A DNA stretch of 60,236 nucleotides from Mycobacterium sp. E787 (GTDB lineage Bacteria > Actinomycetota > Actinomycetes > Mycobacteriales > Mycobacteriaceae). The DNA is taken from contig NZ_LZKL01000094.1 in assembly GCF_001668725.1 (NCBI RefSeq), positions 1 to 60,236 on the forward strand, in the 5' to 3' direction. Below, piece by piece: positions 8,267-16,511 of this stretch. Below the pieces are notes generated by a model that did not search any database, was not told the origin of the DNA, and worked only from the letters and a program-made list of their open reading frames with translations. Both the position numbers and the translations under genes were made by a program. The number at the start of each line of letters is the position of its first letter. Within the stretch, counting starts at the first letter, position 1.

Positions 8267-9025
8267 ATGAAACGCTATGTCGCGCTGGGCAGTTCGATGG
8301 CCGCCGGTCCCGGCATCCGGCCCCGGGTGGAGGGCGCCCCGCGGTGGTCGGGCCGCTCGGCCCGCAACTACCCCCACCTGGTGGCCCGGCGGCTGAACCT
8401 CGATCTGGTCGACGTCACCTTTTCCGGCGCCACCACCGCCCACGTGCTCTCCGATCGCCAGCACGGCAGGCCACCGCAGATCGCCGCGCTGGACGGCTCG
8501 GAGAGCCTGGTCACCGTGACCATCGGCGGCAACGACGTCGGCTACGTGCCGCTGTTGATGGCCGCCGCGCTGCCGCGGATCGCGCGCGGGCTGCCGCTGC
8601 TGGGTGGGCGGGTGGCCGAACTGCTGGACCGCGACGCGCGCGATCGGGCGCTGGCCGACGTCTTCGATGCGCTGTGCGCGGTCGGCACCGCGGTGCGCCG
8701 GCGTGCCGCGGGCGCCCGGGTGTTCTTCGTCGACTACCTGACGCTGCTGCCGCCCGCCGGTGTGCCCGCTCCGCCGCTCGCGGACGCCGACGCCGACCTG
8801 GGCCGGCACGTCGCCGCGACGCTGGAACGCCTCACCGCCGACGCGGCCGCGGCCACCGGGTGCGGAATCGTCGGCGCCGCGGAGGCCAGCCGGCAACACC
8901 ACGCCTGGTCGGCGGAGCCGTGGACGACGAAACCCGGTGTGCCGCTGCCGGGTCGGCCGGCGCCGCTGCACCCCAACGGCGCCGGGATGCGCGCGGTCGC
9001 CGACCTGGTAGCGGCCCGGCTGTGA
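8267..9025 (+). CDS. SGNH/GDSL-family hydrolase
   Basis: Predicted esterase/lipase of 252 residues. Block I is GSSMAAG (Ser in place of the usual Asp before the nucleophile), the glycine block is in TFSGATT, block III is TIGGNDVGY and the C-terminal catalytic pair appears as LHPNGAGM. No signal peptide is evident, so it is probably cytoplasmic. It follows thiG by 33 bases on the same strand, but a functional link to thiamine is not implied. I do not recall an orthologue between thiG and lpqL in M. tuberculosis. Substrate unknown. Confidence 0.8.
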   Translation: MKRYVALGSSMAAGPGIRPRVEGAPRWSGRSARNYPHLVARRLNLDLVDVTFSGATTAHVLSDRQHGRPPQIAALDGSESLVTVTIGGNDVGYVPLLMAAALPRIARGLPLLGGRVAELLDRDARDRALADVFDALCAVGTAVRRRAAGARVFFVDYLTLLPPAGVPAPPLADADADLGRHVAATLERLTADAAAATGCGIVGAAEASRQHHAWSAEPWTTKPGVPLPGRPAPLHPNGAGMRAVADLVAARL

Positions 9026-9028
9026 TCG

Positions 9029-9553
9029 TCAGCCGTTGGTGCGCCACCACTGGTAAAGCGCGTTCACATCGGTGTTGGACGCGCGGACGTGGCTCAGCAC
9101 GTTTTTGGCATCGGTGGTCCAGGTGATGACGGCGGCGTTCTTGTAGGTTCCGCACGCCACCTGTCCCGCCGTGGCGCCCGAACTGCCCTGATGCCAGGTG
9201 CCCGGCGATTGACCGTTGTCACCGCACGCGCTCAGCGACACGCCGTTGATGCCGGAGGTGAAAGCGGCGGCCAGGTCGCTGCCGTTGCTGAAGAGTTGGT
9301 AGACGCCGGCGGCCGGCCCGTTGGAATCGGGGTTTTGCCCGCAATCCAGTTCGGCCAGAAGGGGACCCGACAGCGGCGCGGCCTGGCAATTGTTGAGGCC
9401 GTAGCCCTTCGACAGCGCGCCCGCCAGGGTGTTGATGTCCGCCGAGCTGCCGGTGCCGGGGTCCGCGGTCGCCGTGGCCGCGCCGACGAGGGCGGAACCG
9501 CCCATGAGCGCCAGGGCCGTCGCGGCTCGCAGCGCCTTGGAGAGAGGGGACAT
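9029..9553 (-). CDS. Small secreted protein, tandem paralogue A
   Basis: Protein of 174 residues of unknown function. The N-terminus has a Sec signal with an ATADP-type cleavage site near residue 32. The mature domain holds conserved cysteines in NNC, DCGQNPDS, ACGDNGQSP and ACGTYKNAA, and ends with NALYQWWRTNG. The ATG at 9553 is chosen because AAGGAG (9560-9565) sits seven bases upstream and the signal peptide starts there. About half the residues are identical to the next gene upstream, so the pair arose by tandem duplication. Probably a disulfide-bonded exported protein; I do not recognise the family. Confidence 0.8.
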   Translation of the reverse strand: MSPLSKALRAATALALMGGSALVGAATATADPGTGSSADINTLAGALSKGYGLNNCQAAPLSGPLLAELDCGQNPDSNGPAAGVYQLFSNGSDLAAAFTSGINGVSLSACGDNGQSPGTWHQGSSGATAGQVACGTYKNAAVITWTTDAKNVLSHVRASNTDVNALYQWWRTNG

Positions 9554-9642
9554 TCTGAACTCCTTTGTTGTGGGGAAATTCGAGGAATCCGAGCATCTTT
9601 CGGGCCGCGGCGACGGAATGCGTTGCGGCCCGGGCGTTGACG

Positions 9643-10170
9643 TCAGCCGTTCGCGCGCCACCACTGGTAGAGCGCCGCGACGTCGGAGTTGGCTCCGCGG
9701 ACAAGGCCCAACACGTTCTTGGAATCCGTGGTCCAGATGACCTCCGCGGCATTCTGGTAGGTGCCGCACGCCACGGATCCGGAGTTGGCGTTGTTGCTGC
9801 CCTGGTGCCAGGTCGTGGGCGACTGGCCGCTGTCCCCGCACGCGGTCAACACGTCGTCCTTGATGCTGGCCTTGAACGAGCCGGCCAGGCTGTCGGCGTT
9901 GTTCAACAAGATGTACCTCGCCTGGACCGGGCCGCTGGGGTCGGGGTTCTGCCCGCAGGTGAGCACGGCCAATTCGCCCGCATCGATGTTGCCGGCGGTG
10001 CAGTTGTTGAGGCCGTAGCCCTTGGACAGCGAGGCGGCCAGCGTGTTGATGTCCGCCGAGTTACCGGTGTTGGTGGGGTCCGCGGTCGCAGCGGCGGCAC
10101 CGGCGAACGCGAAACCGCCCGCGAGCGCGGTGGCCGTCGCGGCCCGCAGCGCCTTGCTGAGATGAGGCAT
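9643..10170 (-). CDS. Small secreted protein, tandem paralogue B
   Basis: Protein of 175 residues, paralogue of the gene at 9029-9553. Shared features: MPHLSKALRAATA start, Ala-rich signal peptide ending ATADP, ADINTLAASLSKGYGLNNC, TCGQNPDPSGP, SACGD/TACGDSGQSP, ACGTYQNAAEVIWTTD and LYQWWRANG. An AGGAG lies about seven bases before the ATG at 10170. The 89-base gap between the paralogues carries a separate ribosome binding site for copy A. Extracytoplasmic role unknown. Confidence 0.82.
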   Translation of the reverse strand: MPHLSKALRAATATALAGGFAFAGAAAATADPTNTGNSADINTLAASLSKGYGLNNCTAGNIDAGELAVLTCGQNPDPSGPVQARYILLNNADSLAGSFKASIKDDVLTACGDSGQSPTTWHQGSNNANSGSVACGTYQNAAEVIWTTDSKNVLGLVRGANSDVAALYQWWRANG

Positions 10171-10440
10171 CCTTGACTCCTAACGGTTGCGGCGCTCGCC
10201 GGAAACAATGTTTCCGCTAAGGGGATCGTAGGGGTATGTCCTGTCCATGCAACACATTCCGCCGGAAATTGTCTGTTTGGGCATCTTTTCGGCCGGAACC
10301 GCACGGCCATTACCGCACAGCAAAGCGGTTAACGGCCAGCGGTTTTCGGGCGATTTTCATCGAGATGGTGCCGTCATCGCGTCCCTCGGGTAGGGTAATC
10401 ACCGCCTCATGCCAGTTAACTGCTCCCGACCGGAGAATCC

Positions 10441-10770
10441 ATGACACAGCCACCGCCGTCGCCGGGATACCCGCCGCAGCAACCCGCCGGGCGAGCGCCG
10501 AATAACTACTTGGTGTGGGCGATTTTGGCGACGATATTCTGCTTTCCCATCACCGGGATCGTCGCGATCGTGAAAGCCGCCCAGGTGAACGGAATGTGGG
10601 CGCAGGGTTTGCACGCCGAGGCGCAGGCGTCCGCCGCCAGCGCCCGCAAGTGGGTCATCTGGTCCGTCGTCATCTGGGTCATCTGGGTGGTCGTCGCCAT
10701 CGTCTACACGGTGACGGTGGGCATGAACGCCGACAACACGAGCGCCGCGATGATCGCCGCGATGTTCTAG
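10441..10770 (+). CDS. CD225/dispanin-family membrane protein
   Basis: Protein of 109 residues: a Pro/Gln-rich N-terminal tail (PPPSPGYPPQQPAG), then two membrane segments (YLVWAILATIFCFPITGIVA and about 67-92) joined by a loop with KAAQVNGMWAQG. This is the CD225/dispanin layout (NYL.W.I..T..C..P.GI.A...). Bacterial members are of unknown function. The next gene starts ten bases downstream and encodes a DUF2752 membrane protein, a pairing that suggests a shared membrane role (inference). Confidence 0.8.
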   Translation: MTQPPPSPGYPPQQPAGRAPNNYLVWAILATIFCFPITGIVAIVKAAQVNGMWAQGLHAEAQASAASARKWVIWSVVIWVIWVVVAIVYTVTVGMNADNTSAAMIAAMF

Positions 10771-10780
10771 GCGCACGCTC

Positions 10781-11206
10781 GTGGTTACCCGCCAACGGCC
10801 GGTTCGGTTCGCCTTGGGCGCGCCGCTCCTGGTGGCGGCGTCCGCCACGTTGGTGTGCGCCGCCACCTGGGTGGGTGATCCCACCACGCCGGGCGGTCCA
10901 CTGCCGGTCTGTCCCACCAAGGCGCTGCTGGGCATCGACTGCCCGGGATGCGGCAGCGCGCGGATGTTGTATTCGCTGATGCACGGCAACGTGGCGGCGG
11001 CCGCCCGCTTCAACGCGCTGGGCCTGGTGGCGTTGGTCCTGTTGGTGTGGGCGTATGGGGCGTGGACCTACGGCCGGGTGACGGGCCGGCGGATCAGGGG
11101 CTGGCAGCACCAGCGCTGGGCTGCGATGGTGACGCTGCTTTTGGTGGCGGTTTGGTTTGTGGTGCGCAACATTCCTTTTGCCCCATTCAGCGCGCTGTAT
11201 GTCTAA
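10781..11206 (+). CDS. DUF2752-family membrane protein
   Basis: Protein of 141 residues starting with GTG. It carries the family signature CPTKALLGIDCPGCGSARM (a CPxCGxxR motif) between an N-terminal membrane segment and two further ones (ALGLVALVLLVWAYGAW and MVTLLLVAVWFVVRN). DUF2752 proteins have no assigned function; the cysteine pair could bind metal or form a disulfide. It is transcribed with the CD225 gene, and lpqL begins 11 bases later. Confidence 0.82.
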   Translation: MVTRQRPVRFALGAPLLVAASATLVCAATWVGDPTTPGGPLPVCPTKALLGIDCPGCGSARMLYSLMHGNVAAAARFNALGLVALVLLVWAYGAWTYGRVTGRRIRGWQHQRWAAMVTLLLVAVWFVVRNIPFAPFSALYV

Positions 11207-11217
11207 CCTTGGGCGCG

Positions 11218-12711
11218 ATGGTAAAAAAGTCGCGGACGATCCCGGCGGTCGTGGCCGTCGTCGCTCTGACCGCCTTCCCGGCCGGCTGCTCGCAGCGCTG
11301 CGCCAACCCGGGGCAGGCGAGCGGTAACCCCGCCGCCGCCGAGTTCGCCACCGCCCTGCACAACAAGGTCACGACCGACGCGATGATGGCGCACCTGTCG
11401 AAACTGCAGGACATCGCGAACGCCAACAACGGCACCCGCGCCGTGGGCACCCCCGGCTACGAGGCCAGCGTCGATTATGTGGCTAACACGTTGCGCAACA
11501 GCGGTTTCGACGTCCAGACGCCGGAGTTCTCGGCCCGGGTGTTCCACGGCGACAAGCCGGCGGTGACGGTCGGCGGCACGGCTGTGGAGGCGCGCCCGCT
11601 GGAGTTCAGCCTCGGCACCCCGCCCGACGGGGTGAGCGGGCCACTGGTGCCGGTAGCCATTGGCGACGGGTGTCAGCCCGCCGATTACGACGGGCCACGG
11701 GTGCAGGGCGCGGTGGTGCTGGTGGAACGCGGGACCTGCCCGTTCGCCCAGAAGGAGAACGCCGCCGCGCAGCGCGGCGCCGTCGCGATGATCGTCACCG
11801 ACAACGTCGACGAGCAGCAGATGGGCGGCACCCTTGGGCCCGACACCGACGTGAAGATCCCGGTATTGAGCGTCACCAAATCCCTCGGGATTCAGCTGCG
11901 CGCGCAACCGGGGCCCACCACCATCAAGCTCAACGCGAGCGTCCAAAACGTCAAGGCCCGCAACGTCATCGCGCAGACCAAGACCGGGTCGCCCACCGAC
12001 GTGGTGATGGCGGGTGCCCACCTGGACAGCGTGCCCGAGGGGCCGGGCATCAACGACAACGGGTCTGGGGTGGCCGCCGTCCTGGAAACCGCTGTGCAGC
12101 TGGGCAGTTCGCCGCCGGTGCACAACGCGGTGCGGTTCGCGTTCTGGGGCGCCGAGGAGCTCGGCCTGATCGGATCGCGCAACTACGTGGAATCGCTGAA
12201 CCTCGACGCGCTCAAAGACCTTGCGCTGTACCTGAACTTCGACATGCTCGCGTCGCCCAACCCCGGTTACTTCACCTATGACGGCGACCAGTCGCTGCCT
12301 GCGGACGCGCGGGGCCAGCCGGTGGTGCCGGAGGGCTCGGCCGGCATCGAGCGCACGCTGGTCGCCTACCTGAACTCGGCCGGCAAAACCGCGCAGGACA
12401 CCTCGTTCGACGGGCGTTCGGACTACGACGGATTCACGCTGGCCGGCATCCCGGCGGGCGGCCTGTTCTCGGGCGCGGAAGTCAAGAAGTCCGCCGAGCA
12501 GGCCAAGCTGTGGGGCGGGGCCGCCGACCAGCCGTTCGACCCCAACTATCACCAGAAGACCGACACCCTCGACCATATCGACCGCACCTCGCTGGGCGTC
12601 AACGGCGCCGGTGTCGCCTACGCGGTGGCCCTGTACGCGCAGGACCTCGGCGGCCGCAACGGGGTTCCGGTGCTGGCGGATCGCACGCGCCACGTGCTCA
12701 CCAAGCCATGA
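11218..12711 (+). CDS. lpqL: Lipoprotein aminopeptidase LpqL (M28 family)
   Basis: Surface lipoprotein of 497 residues with a lipobox ending at Cys24 (PAGC). A protease-associated (PA) domain (VLVERGTCPFAQKENAAAQR) is inserted before an M28 zinc aminopeptidase domain. The two-zinc site looks intact by comparison with Streptomyces aminopeptidase: His268 (GAHLD), Asp280 (GINDN), catalytic base Glu313 and ligand Glu314 (GAEELG), Asp342 (NFDM) and His445 (YHQKTDT). The ATG at 11218 matches the M. tuberculosis start; TAACCT eight bases upstream could be a -10 for a near-leaderless transcript. Its stop overlaps a second LpqL-like gene. Confidence 0.94.
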   Translation: MVKKSRTIPAVVAVVALTAFPAGCSQRCANPGQASGNPAAAEFATALHNKVTTDAMMAHLSKLQDIANANNGTRAVGTPGYEASVDYVANTLRNSGFDVQTPEFSARVFHGDKPAVTVGGTAVEARPLEFSLGTPPDGVSGPLVPVAIGDGCQPADYDGPRVQGAVVLVERGTCPFAQKENAAAQRGAVAMIVTDNVDEQQMGGTLGPDTDVKIPVLSVTKSLGIQLRAQPGPTTIKLNASVQNVKARNVIAQTKTGSPTDVVMAGAHLDSVPEGPGINDNGSGVAAVLETAVQLGSSPPVHNAVRFAFWGAEELGLIGSRNYVESLNLDALKDLALYLNFDMLASPNPGYFTYDGDQSLPADARGQPVVPEGSAGIERTLVAYLNSAGKTAQDTSFDGRSDYDGFTLAGIPAGGLFSGAEVKKSAEQAKLWGGAADQPFDPNYHQKTDTLDHIDRTSLGVNGAGVAYAVALYAQDLGGRNGVPVLADRTRHVLTKP

Positions 12712-14189
12712 TGGGGGCCGTGAACCGCCGGCTCGGGTCCGCATTGGTGCTGATGGCTCTGGTGGCGGGGTGCTCAGGGCCCCGTCCCGCACCGCCGGCT
12801 TCCGCACCGGACCTCGCTCGGGGACTGGCCGCGAAGGTCACCGCCGACCGGATGGTAGCCCACCTGCGTGCGCTGCAGGATATCGCCAACGCCAACCGCG
12901 GCAACCGCGCGGACGGCACCCCGGGCTACGACGCCAGCGTCGACTATGTGGCCAACGCGTTGCGGGCCAGGGGTTTCAACGTGTCGACACCGCAGTTCGA
13001 CCGGCTCTACAACGTTTCGCCCGGTAAGCCCGCCCTCACGGTGACCGGCCGCACCTTTCAGGTCGACCAGGCGTCGATGCTCGTCCGAACGCCGCCCGGC
13101 GGGCTGACCGGGCAGCCGGTCCACCCGGCGCGACCGTCGGGCTGCGCCGTCGGCGATTACCCGGCCGCGATGCCCAAGGGCGCGATCGCCGTCGTCGACG
13201 ATTCGGGCTGCTCGGTGGTCGACAAGCAGAACAGCGCGGTGGCCCGGGGCGCGGCGGCGCTCATCGTGGTCAGCGGGCCCAGCAGCCAGGGCGCTCCGCC
13301 GGGCCTCTTCGTCCCCGGTTACTTCAAGCAACTGACGGTGCCGGTCGCCGTCGTCGGCGCCGACGGTGCCGCCGCGCTCGAGCGGGACACCGCGCCTGTT
13401 CGCCTGGTGCTCGACGCCGAGAACATCAAGATCACCTCGCGAAACGTGTTGGCGCAGACTGAAACCGGATCGCCGCATGAGGCGGTCGTGGTCGGTGCGC
13501 ACCTCGACGGCCCGCGCGACGGTCCCGGCATCAACGACAACGCGACCGGCGTGGCCGCGGTGCTGGAGACGGCGCTGCAACTGGGCCCGTTGGCCCCCGT
13601 GAACGACGCGGTGCGGTTCGCGTTCTGGGGCGCCGACGAGGACGGGCTCAACGGTGTCACGGATTACGTGTTCGGCATGGATCGGGATCAGCTCAACGAC
13701 ATCGCGATGTACCTGGACTTCACCATGCTCGGGTCACCGAATGCCGGCTTCTTCACCGACGACGGCGACCAGTCCGGTCCGCCCACGCCCGGAATCGCCG
13801 CCGGCGACGTGCCCGAGGGCTCCGCCGGCATCGAGCGCACGCTGGGCGGCTACCTGAACCTGGCCGGGAAGCGGCCCGCCGACATGCCCTTGGGCGCCAG
13901 GACCGACTACCACCCCTTCATGATCGCGGGTGTGCCGGTCGGGGGCATGACGGCCGGCGCCTCGCAGCTGAAGACGACCGTGCAGGCGCGCCTGTGGGGC
14001 GGCCAGGCGGGCGTCCCGTTCGACCCCGATTTCCAGGGTCCCCGCGACACCGTCGAGGCCGTCAACCGGGATGCCTTGGCCGTCATGGGTTCCGGCGTGG
14101 CGTTCGCGGTGGGCACCTATGCGGAGTCGATCGGCGGGGTCAACGGCGTCCCGCCGCACGACAAGCGGCACCGCAAGCGGATGCCGTAG
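12708..14189 (+). CDS. LpqL-like lipoprotein, probable inactive M28 paralogue
   Basis: Lipoprotein of 493 residues (lipobox VAGC, Cys22) with the same PA plus M28 layout as LpqL, starting in ATGA overlap with it. The first half of the active site is kept (His265 in GAHLDG, Asp277 in GINDN, Glu311). The catalytic-base Glu is Asp310 (GADEDG), the bridging-zinc ligand region NFDM reads DFTM (Thr339) and the final His ligand YHQKTDT reads FQGPRDT (Gln443). A conventional two-zinc aminopeptidase is therefore unlikely; a binding or regulatory role is possible. It probably arose by tandem duplication of lpqL. Confidence 0.85.
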   Translation: MMGAVNRRLGSALVLMALVAGCSGPRPAPPASAPDLARGLAAKVTADRMVAHLRALQDIANANRGNRADGTPGYDASVDYVANALRARGFNVSTPQFDRLYNVSPGKPALTVTGRTFQVDQASMLVRTPPGGLTGQPVHPARPSGCAVGDYPAAMPKGAIAVVDDSGCSVVDKQNSAVARGAAALIVVSGPSSQGAPPGLFVPGYFKQLTVPVAVVGADGAAALERDTAPVRLVLDAENIKITSRNVLAQTETGSPHEAVVVGAHLDGPRDGPGINDNATGVAAVLETALQLGPLAPVNDAVRFAFWGADEDGLNGVTDYVFGMDRDQLNDIAMYLDFTMLGSPNAGFFTDDGDQSGPPTPGIAAGDVPEGSAGIERTLGGYLNLAGKRPADMPLGARTDYHPFMIAGVPVGGMTAGASQLKTTVQARLWGGQAGVPFDPDFQGPRDTVEAVNRDALAVMGSGVAFAVGTYAESIGGVNGVPPHDKRHRKRMP

Positions 14190-14238
14190 GGGCCCGAGCG
14201 GTTGTTGCCGACGTGACGGGTGGGCCGAGTGCCAGCGG

Positions 14239-15450
14239 TCATCCTTGCGAGTGCAGTTGCGCTTCGGGGGTCACCGGGGCGGAGTGGTCGGTGGCTGCGC
14301 AGGCGGGCGTCCACCATTTCGCCAGTGACAGGAGATCGGCGGCCTCTTCGTCCAGGCTTGTCGATCGTGAGCGCACGATCAGGGCCAGATCGGGTGATTC
14401 CGGTTGAGCGCCTGTGGTTTTGGCTCGGACGGCATTGGCCAGCTGAAACGCGTAGGTGGCGGCGCCGCGTTCGTCGGCCGGCACGGAGTGTGCCTCGAGC
14501 AAGCCGGCGAGCGTGTCTGGGGCGATGTCCCGGAAATACGGTCGCAGCTGCAGGATCGCGTCGCGGATTTCGATCACGGTTTGGTGCAGCTGCAGGCTTG
14601 TCTTCTGAAATCGATGGTCGCCGTGATCGGGGTTGAATCTGCTTTCTGGGACCGCGGTTATCATGCTGAGCCGCAGCGGCTCCAATTTTTTCCAGGCTCG
14701 ACTGGTGGGATCCAGCCCGAGGTAACACAGCAGTCTGGTTGCGAGTGGAACCGCGCCGAACAGGTAGACGACGACCGCGACCCAGAAGAACTCGAAGCCG
14801 TGGAACCACAGGCGGAACTTCAGCGTGTCGGTCCAGCCGATCTGGTCGGTCACGGCCAAGACCAGCGCCTCCAGGCAGCCCGCCGCGGTCACGACACCGA
14901 GCAACAGCCCGCCGACGGCGAGCAGGAACTCACGGTTGCGGGTGCTCGTGCTCAGTTCGGCGGCGAACATCCAACTTGCCTGAGCCGCCAGAACCAGAAT
15001 CAGGGCCACATAACAGCTCCACGCCAGGATCGCGTCCCAGCCACCGGAGACTTCAAGCGTTTGACCCGCGACGCGAGCGCGGGTGGCCGCGACCAGGAAT
15101 GCCACGCTCAAGGCGACGGCCGTCAAACGGTAATAGCGGTGACCTCGGCGGGTTTCAGCCGGCGAGAGCCGCCGCCACAGCAAAGTGAACCCGATCAGTT
15201 CGACGCAGGCTAAAATCATTGCCACGCAAGACAATTGCTGGGCCATGGTGACGGTCATCAGGGCGCTTCTGGACAACACGACTTCGACGTCGCGCTCACG
15301 CAAGAGCTGGGCCAGCATGAGCCATGCCATCAGATTGCCGTAGTAGATGTCGTAGAGGTTGGTCCTGCACCACCGCAAACGCGCCGCGAGAAGGATCGCC
15401 ATCAACGTGATCACGGGCCAGGCGACGATCCCCGGGATCGTGGACGTCAT
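14239..15450 (-). CDS. Seven-helix membrane protein, DUF6545 / MAB_1171c type
   Basis: Protein of 403 residues. The first ~255 residues form about seven hydrophobic segments, beginning IVAWPVITLMAILLAARL and including MTVTMAQQLSCVAMILACVE, ILAWSCYVALILVLAAQASW and FFWVAVVVYLFGAVPLATRL. The rest is a cytoplasmic helical tail with LHQTVIEIRDAILQLRPYF, typical of the actinobacterial 'MAB_1171c family putative transporter'. Function unestablished. The ATG at 15450 overlaps the ImmA/IrrE peptidase stop by four bases. It is the last gene of a three-gene cassette and could be a receptor or transporter served by the two upstream genes. Confidence 0.75.
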   Translation of the reverse strand: MTSTIPGIVAWPVITLMAILLAARLRWCRTNLYDIYYGNLMAWLMLAQLLRERDVEVVLSRSALMTVTMAQQLSCVAMILACVELIGFTLLWRRLSPAETRRGHRYYRLTAVALSVAFLVAATRARVAGQTLEVSGGWDAILAWSCYVALILVLAAQASWMFAAELSTSTRNREFLLAVGGLLLGVVTAAGCLEALVLAVTDQIGWTDTLKFRLWFHGFEFFWVAVVVYLFGAVPLATRLLCYLGLDPTSRAWKKLEPLRLSMITAVPESRFNPDHGDHRFQKTSLQLHQTVIEIRDAILQLRPYFRDIAPDTLAGLLEAHSVPADERGAATYAFQLANAVRAKTTGAQPESPDLALIVRSRSTSLDEEAADLLSLAKWWTPACAATDHSAPVTPEAQLHSQG

Positions 15451-15947
15451 CGGCGGAAGAAGGCGCTACGCATCATCACCGAGGAGCGTTCGTTGACCTC
15501 GGCGGCGGCGATCATCAGCAGGGAGGCGAACATCTCGGCATCGCGTTCCTGATCGCTGCCATAGTCGGTGCGGCCCAATACGGCGCGCACCGTGTCAGGA
15601 TCGATGTCGGGCAACGCCTGGCGGCACAGCATCCGTGCGCGTGCATCCTCGACACCGCGAGCGCCGCTTCGACCATGGCCCAGCAGGATGTGCCCGATCT
15701 CGTGGCCCACGATCTGGTCGATGTGGTAGGCGGTGGTTCCGACCTCATGCAGGATCAGGTCCTCGTCGTCGCAAGCCAGCCAGAGTCCGCACGGGCTCTC
15801 CGCCAGGGTCGCGGTGTCCGTCGGGATCAGCCTGATCGCCCGACCGCGCATTTTTGCCACGTTGTCGACGAAGACGCCGCGATTCCACGGCACCGGGATC
15901 GGGAGCCCGCGCGTCAGCGCGAGCAGGTCAGCGTTCGATACTGCCAT
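15447..15947 (-). CDS. ImmA/IrrE-family metallopeptidase
   Basis: Protein of 166 residues with the zincin motif HEIGH followed by ILLGHG, as in ImmA/IrrE peptidases, which typically cleave or displace a partner XRE-type regulator to release a stress or mobile-element response (family knowledge). A substrate-strand segment CDDEDLILHE precedes the motif. The ATG at 15947 (MAVSNADLLAL) is preferred; it overlaps the regulator gene by 20 bases, and the stop overlaps the membrane gene. An alternative start at 15992 would add 15 residues. The adjacent EspR-like protein is the obvious candidate partner (inference). Confidence 0.82.
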   Translation of the reverse strand: MAVSNADLLALTRGLPIPVPWNRGVFVDNVAKMRGRAIRLIPTDTATLAESPCGLWLACDDEDLILHEVGTTAYHIDQIVGHEIGHILLGHGRSGARGVEDARARMLCRQALPDIDPDTVRAVLGRTDYGSDQERDAEMFASLLMIAAAEVNERSSVMMRSAFFRR

Positions 15948-16404
15948 CGGATTGGTCGTCTCCCTGGGGGGCAATTGGGGGCAGGTGCTCAAGTTCGCGA
16001 AGATGGTCGATGATCGCTGCCAGGCTGTTGAGCGCCTGGGGAGTCAGCCCGGATGCGCGCGTTGCCAAGTCCCGCACGCCGCTGTCCCGCAATGCTTGCA
16101 GGAGATCGAGTTGCGCGTCGATCCGCGGGTTCGGGTCGCGGTCGATGAGATAGCTCGCCGGCACCCCGAAATACTCGGCGATGGCGCGCAGATGCTGGAC
16201 CGTGGGGTTGTCCTTGAGGCCGTTTCTCAGCTGCCACAGGTAGGCCGGGCTGATCGAGACGCCGGTTTGATCGGTGATCGCGGCCGCGGCCGCGGCGTTC
16301 GACAGCGGCGGCGTATTCGGTCGACGGATGACCTCGAACAGCTTGTTCAGCCGGCCCGCCAGGTCGCCCGTCTCCGCAGCTTTAGCCGTCACGTCACCGC
16401 CCAT
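15928..16404 (-). CDS. EspR-like XRE-family DNA-binding regulator
   Basis: Protein of 158 residues. From LAGRLNKLFEV onward it aligns by eye with mycobacterial EspR (nucleoid-associated regulator of ESX-1 and lipid genes): RLNKLF, SPAYLWQLRNGLKDNP (helix-turn-helix), LRAIAEYFGVPASYLID, then a C-terminal dimerisation-like part LLQALRDSGVRDLATRASGL. It is not EspR itself and is longer at the C-terminus. The start at 16404 (MGGDVTAKA) is chosen; ATG at 16446 is an alternative. It heads a cassette with an ImmA/IrrE peptidase and a seven-helix membrane protein, divergent from the MMPL gene. Confidence 0.8.
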   Translation of the reverse strand: MGGDVTAKAAETGDLAGRLNKLFEVIRRPNTPPLSNAAAAAAITDQTGVSISPAYLWQLRNGLKDNPTVQHLRAIAEYFGVPASYLIDRDPNPRIDAQLDLLQALRDSGVRDLATRASGLTPQALNSLAAIIDHLRELEHLPPIAPQGDDQSDGSIER

Positions 16405-16511
16405 TTGTACTCTCGTTTCACGTTGCTGCCAGCGGTGTGTACTCATGTTACTGCACCGACTAGGGTGCGTCATTGGGCCATGTCTTTGCGACAACCTCGG
16501 AGGGACACTAC

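Noticed and set aside
9029..9841. 270-residue form of secreted paralogue A
   Set aside because: The added N-terminal part overlaps paralogue B; a signal peptide with ribosome binding site starts at 9553.
12510..12707. Longer 5' extension of the LpqL paralogue
   Set aside because: The extension lies wholly inside lpqL in another frame; the lipoprotein signal begins at 12708.
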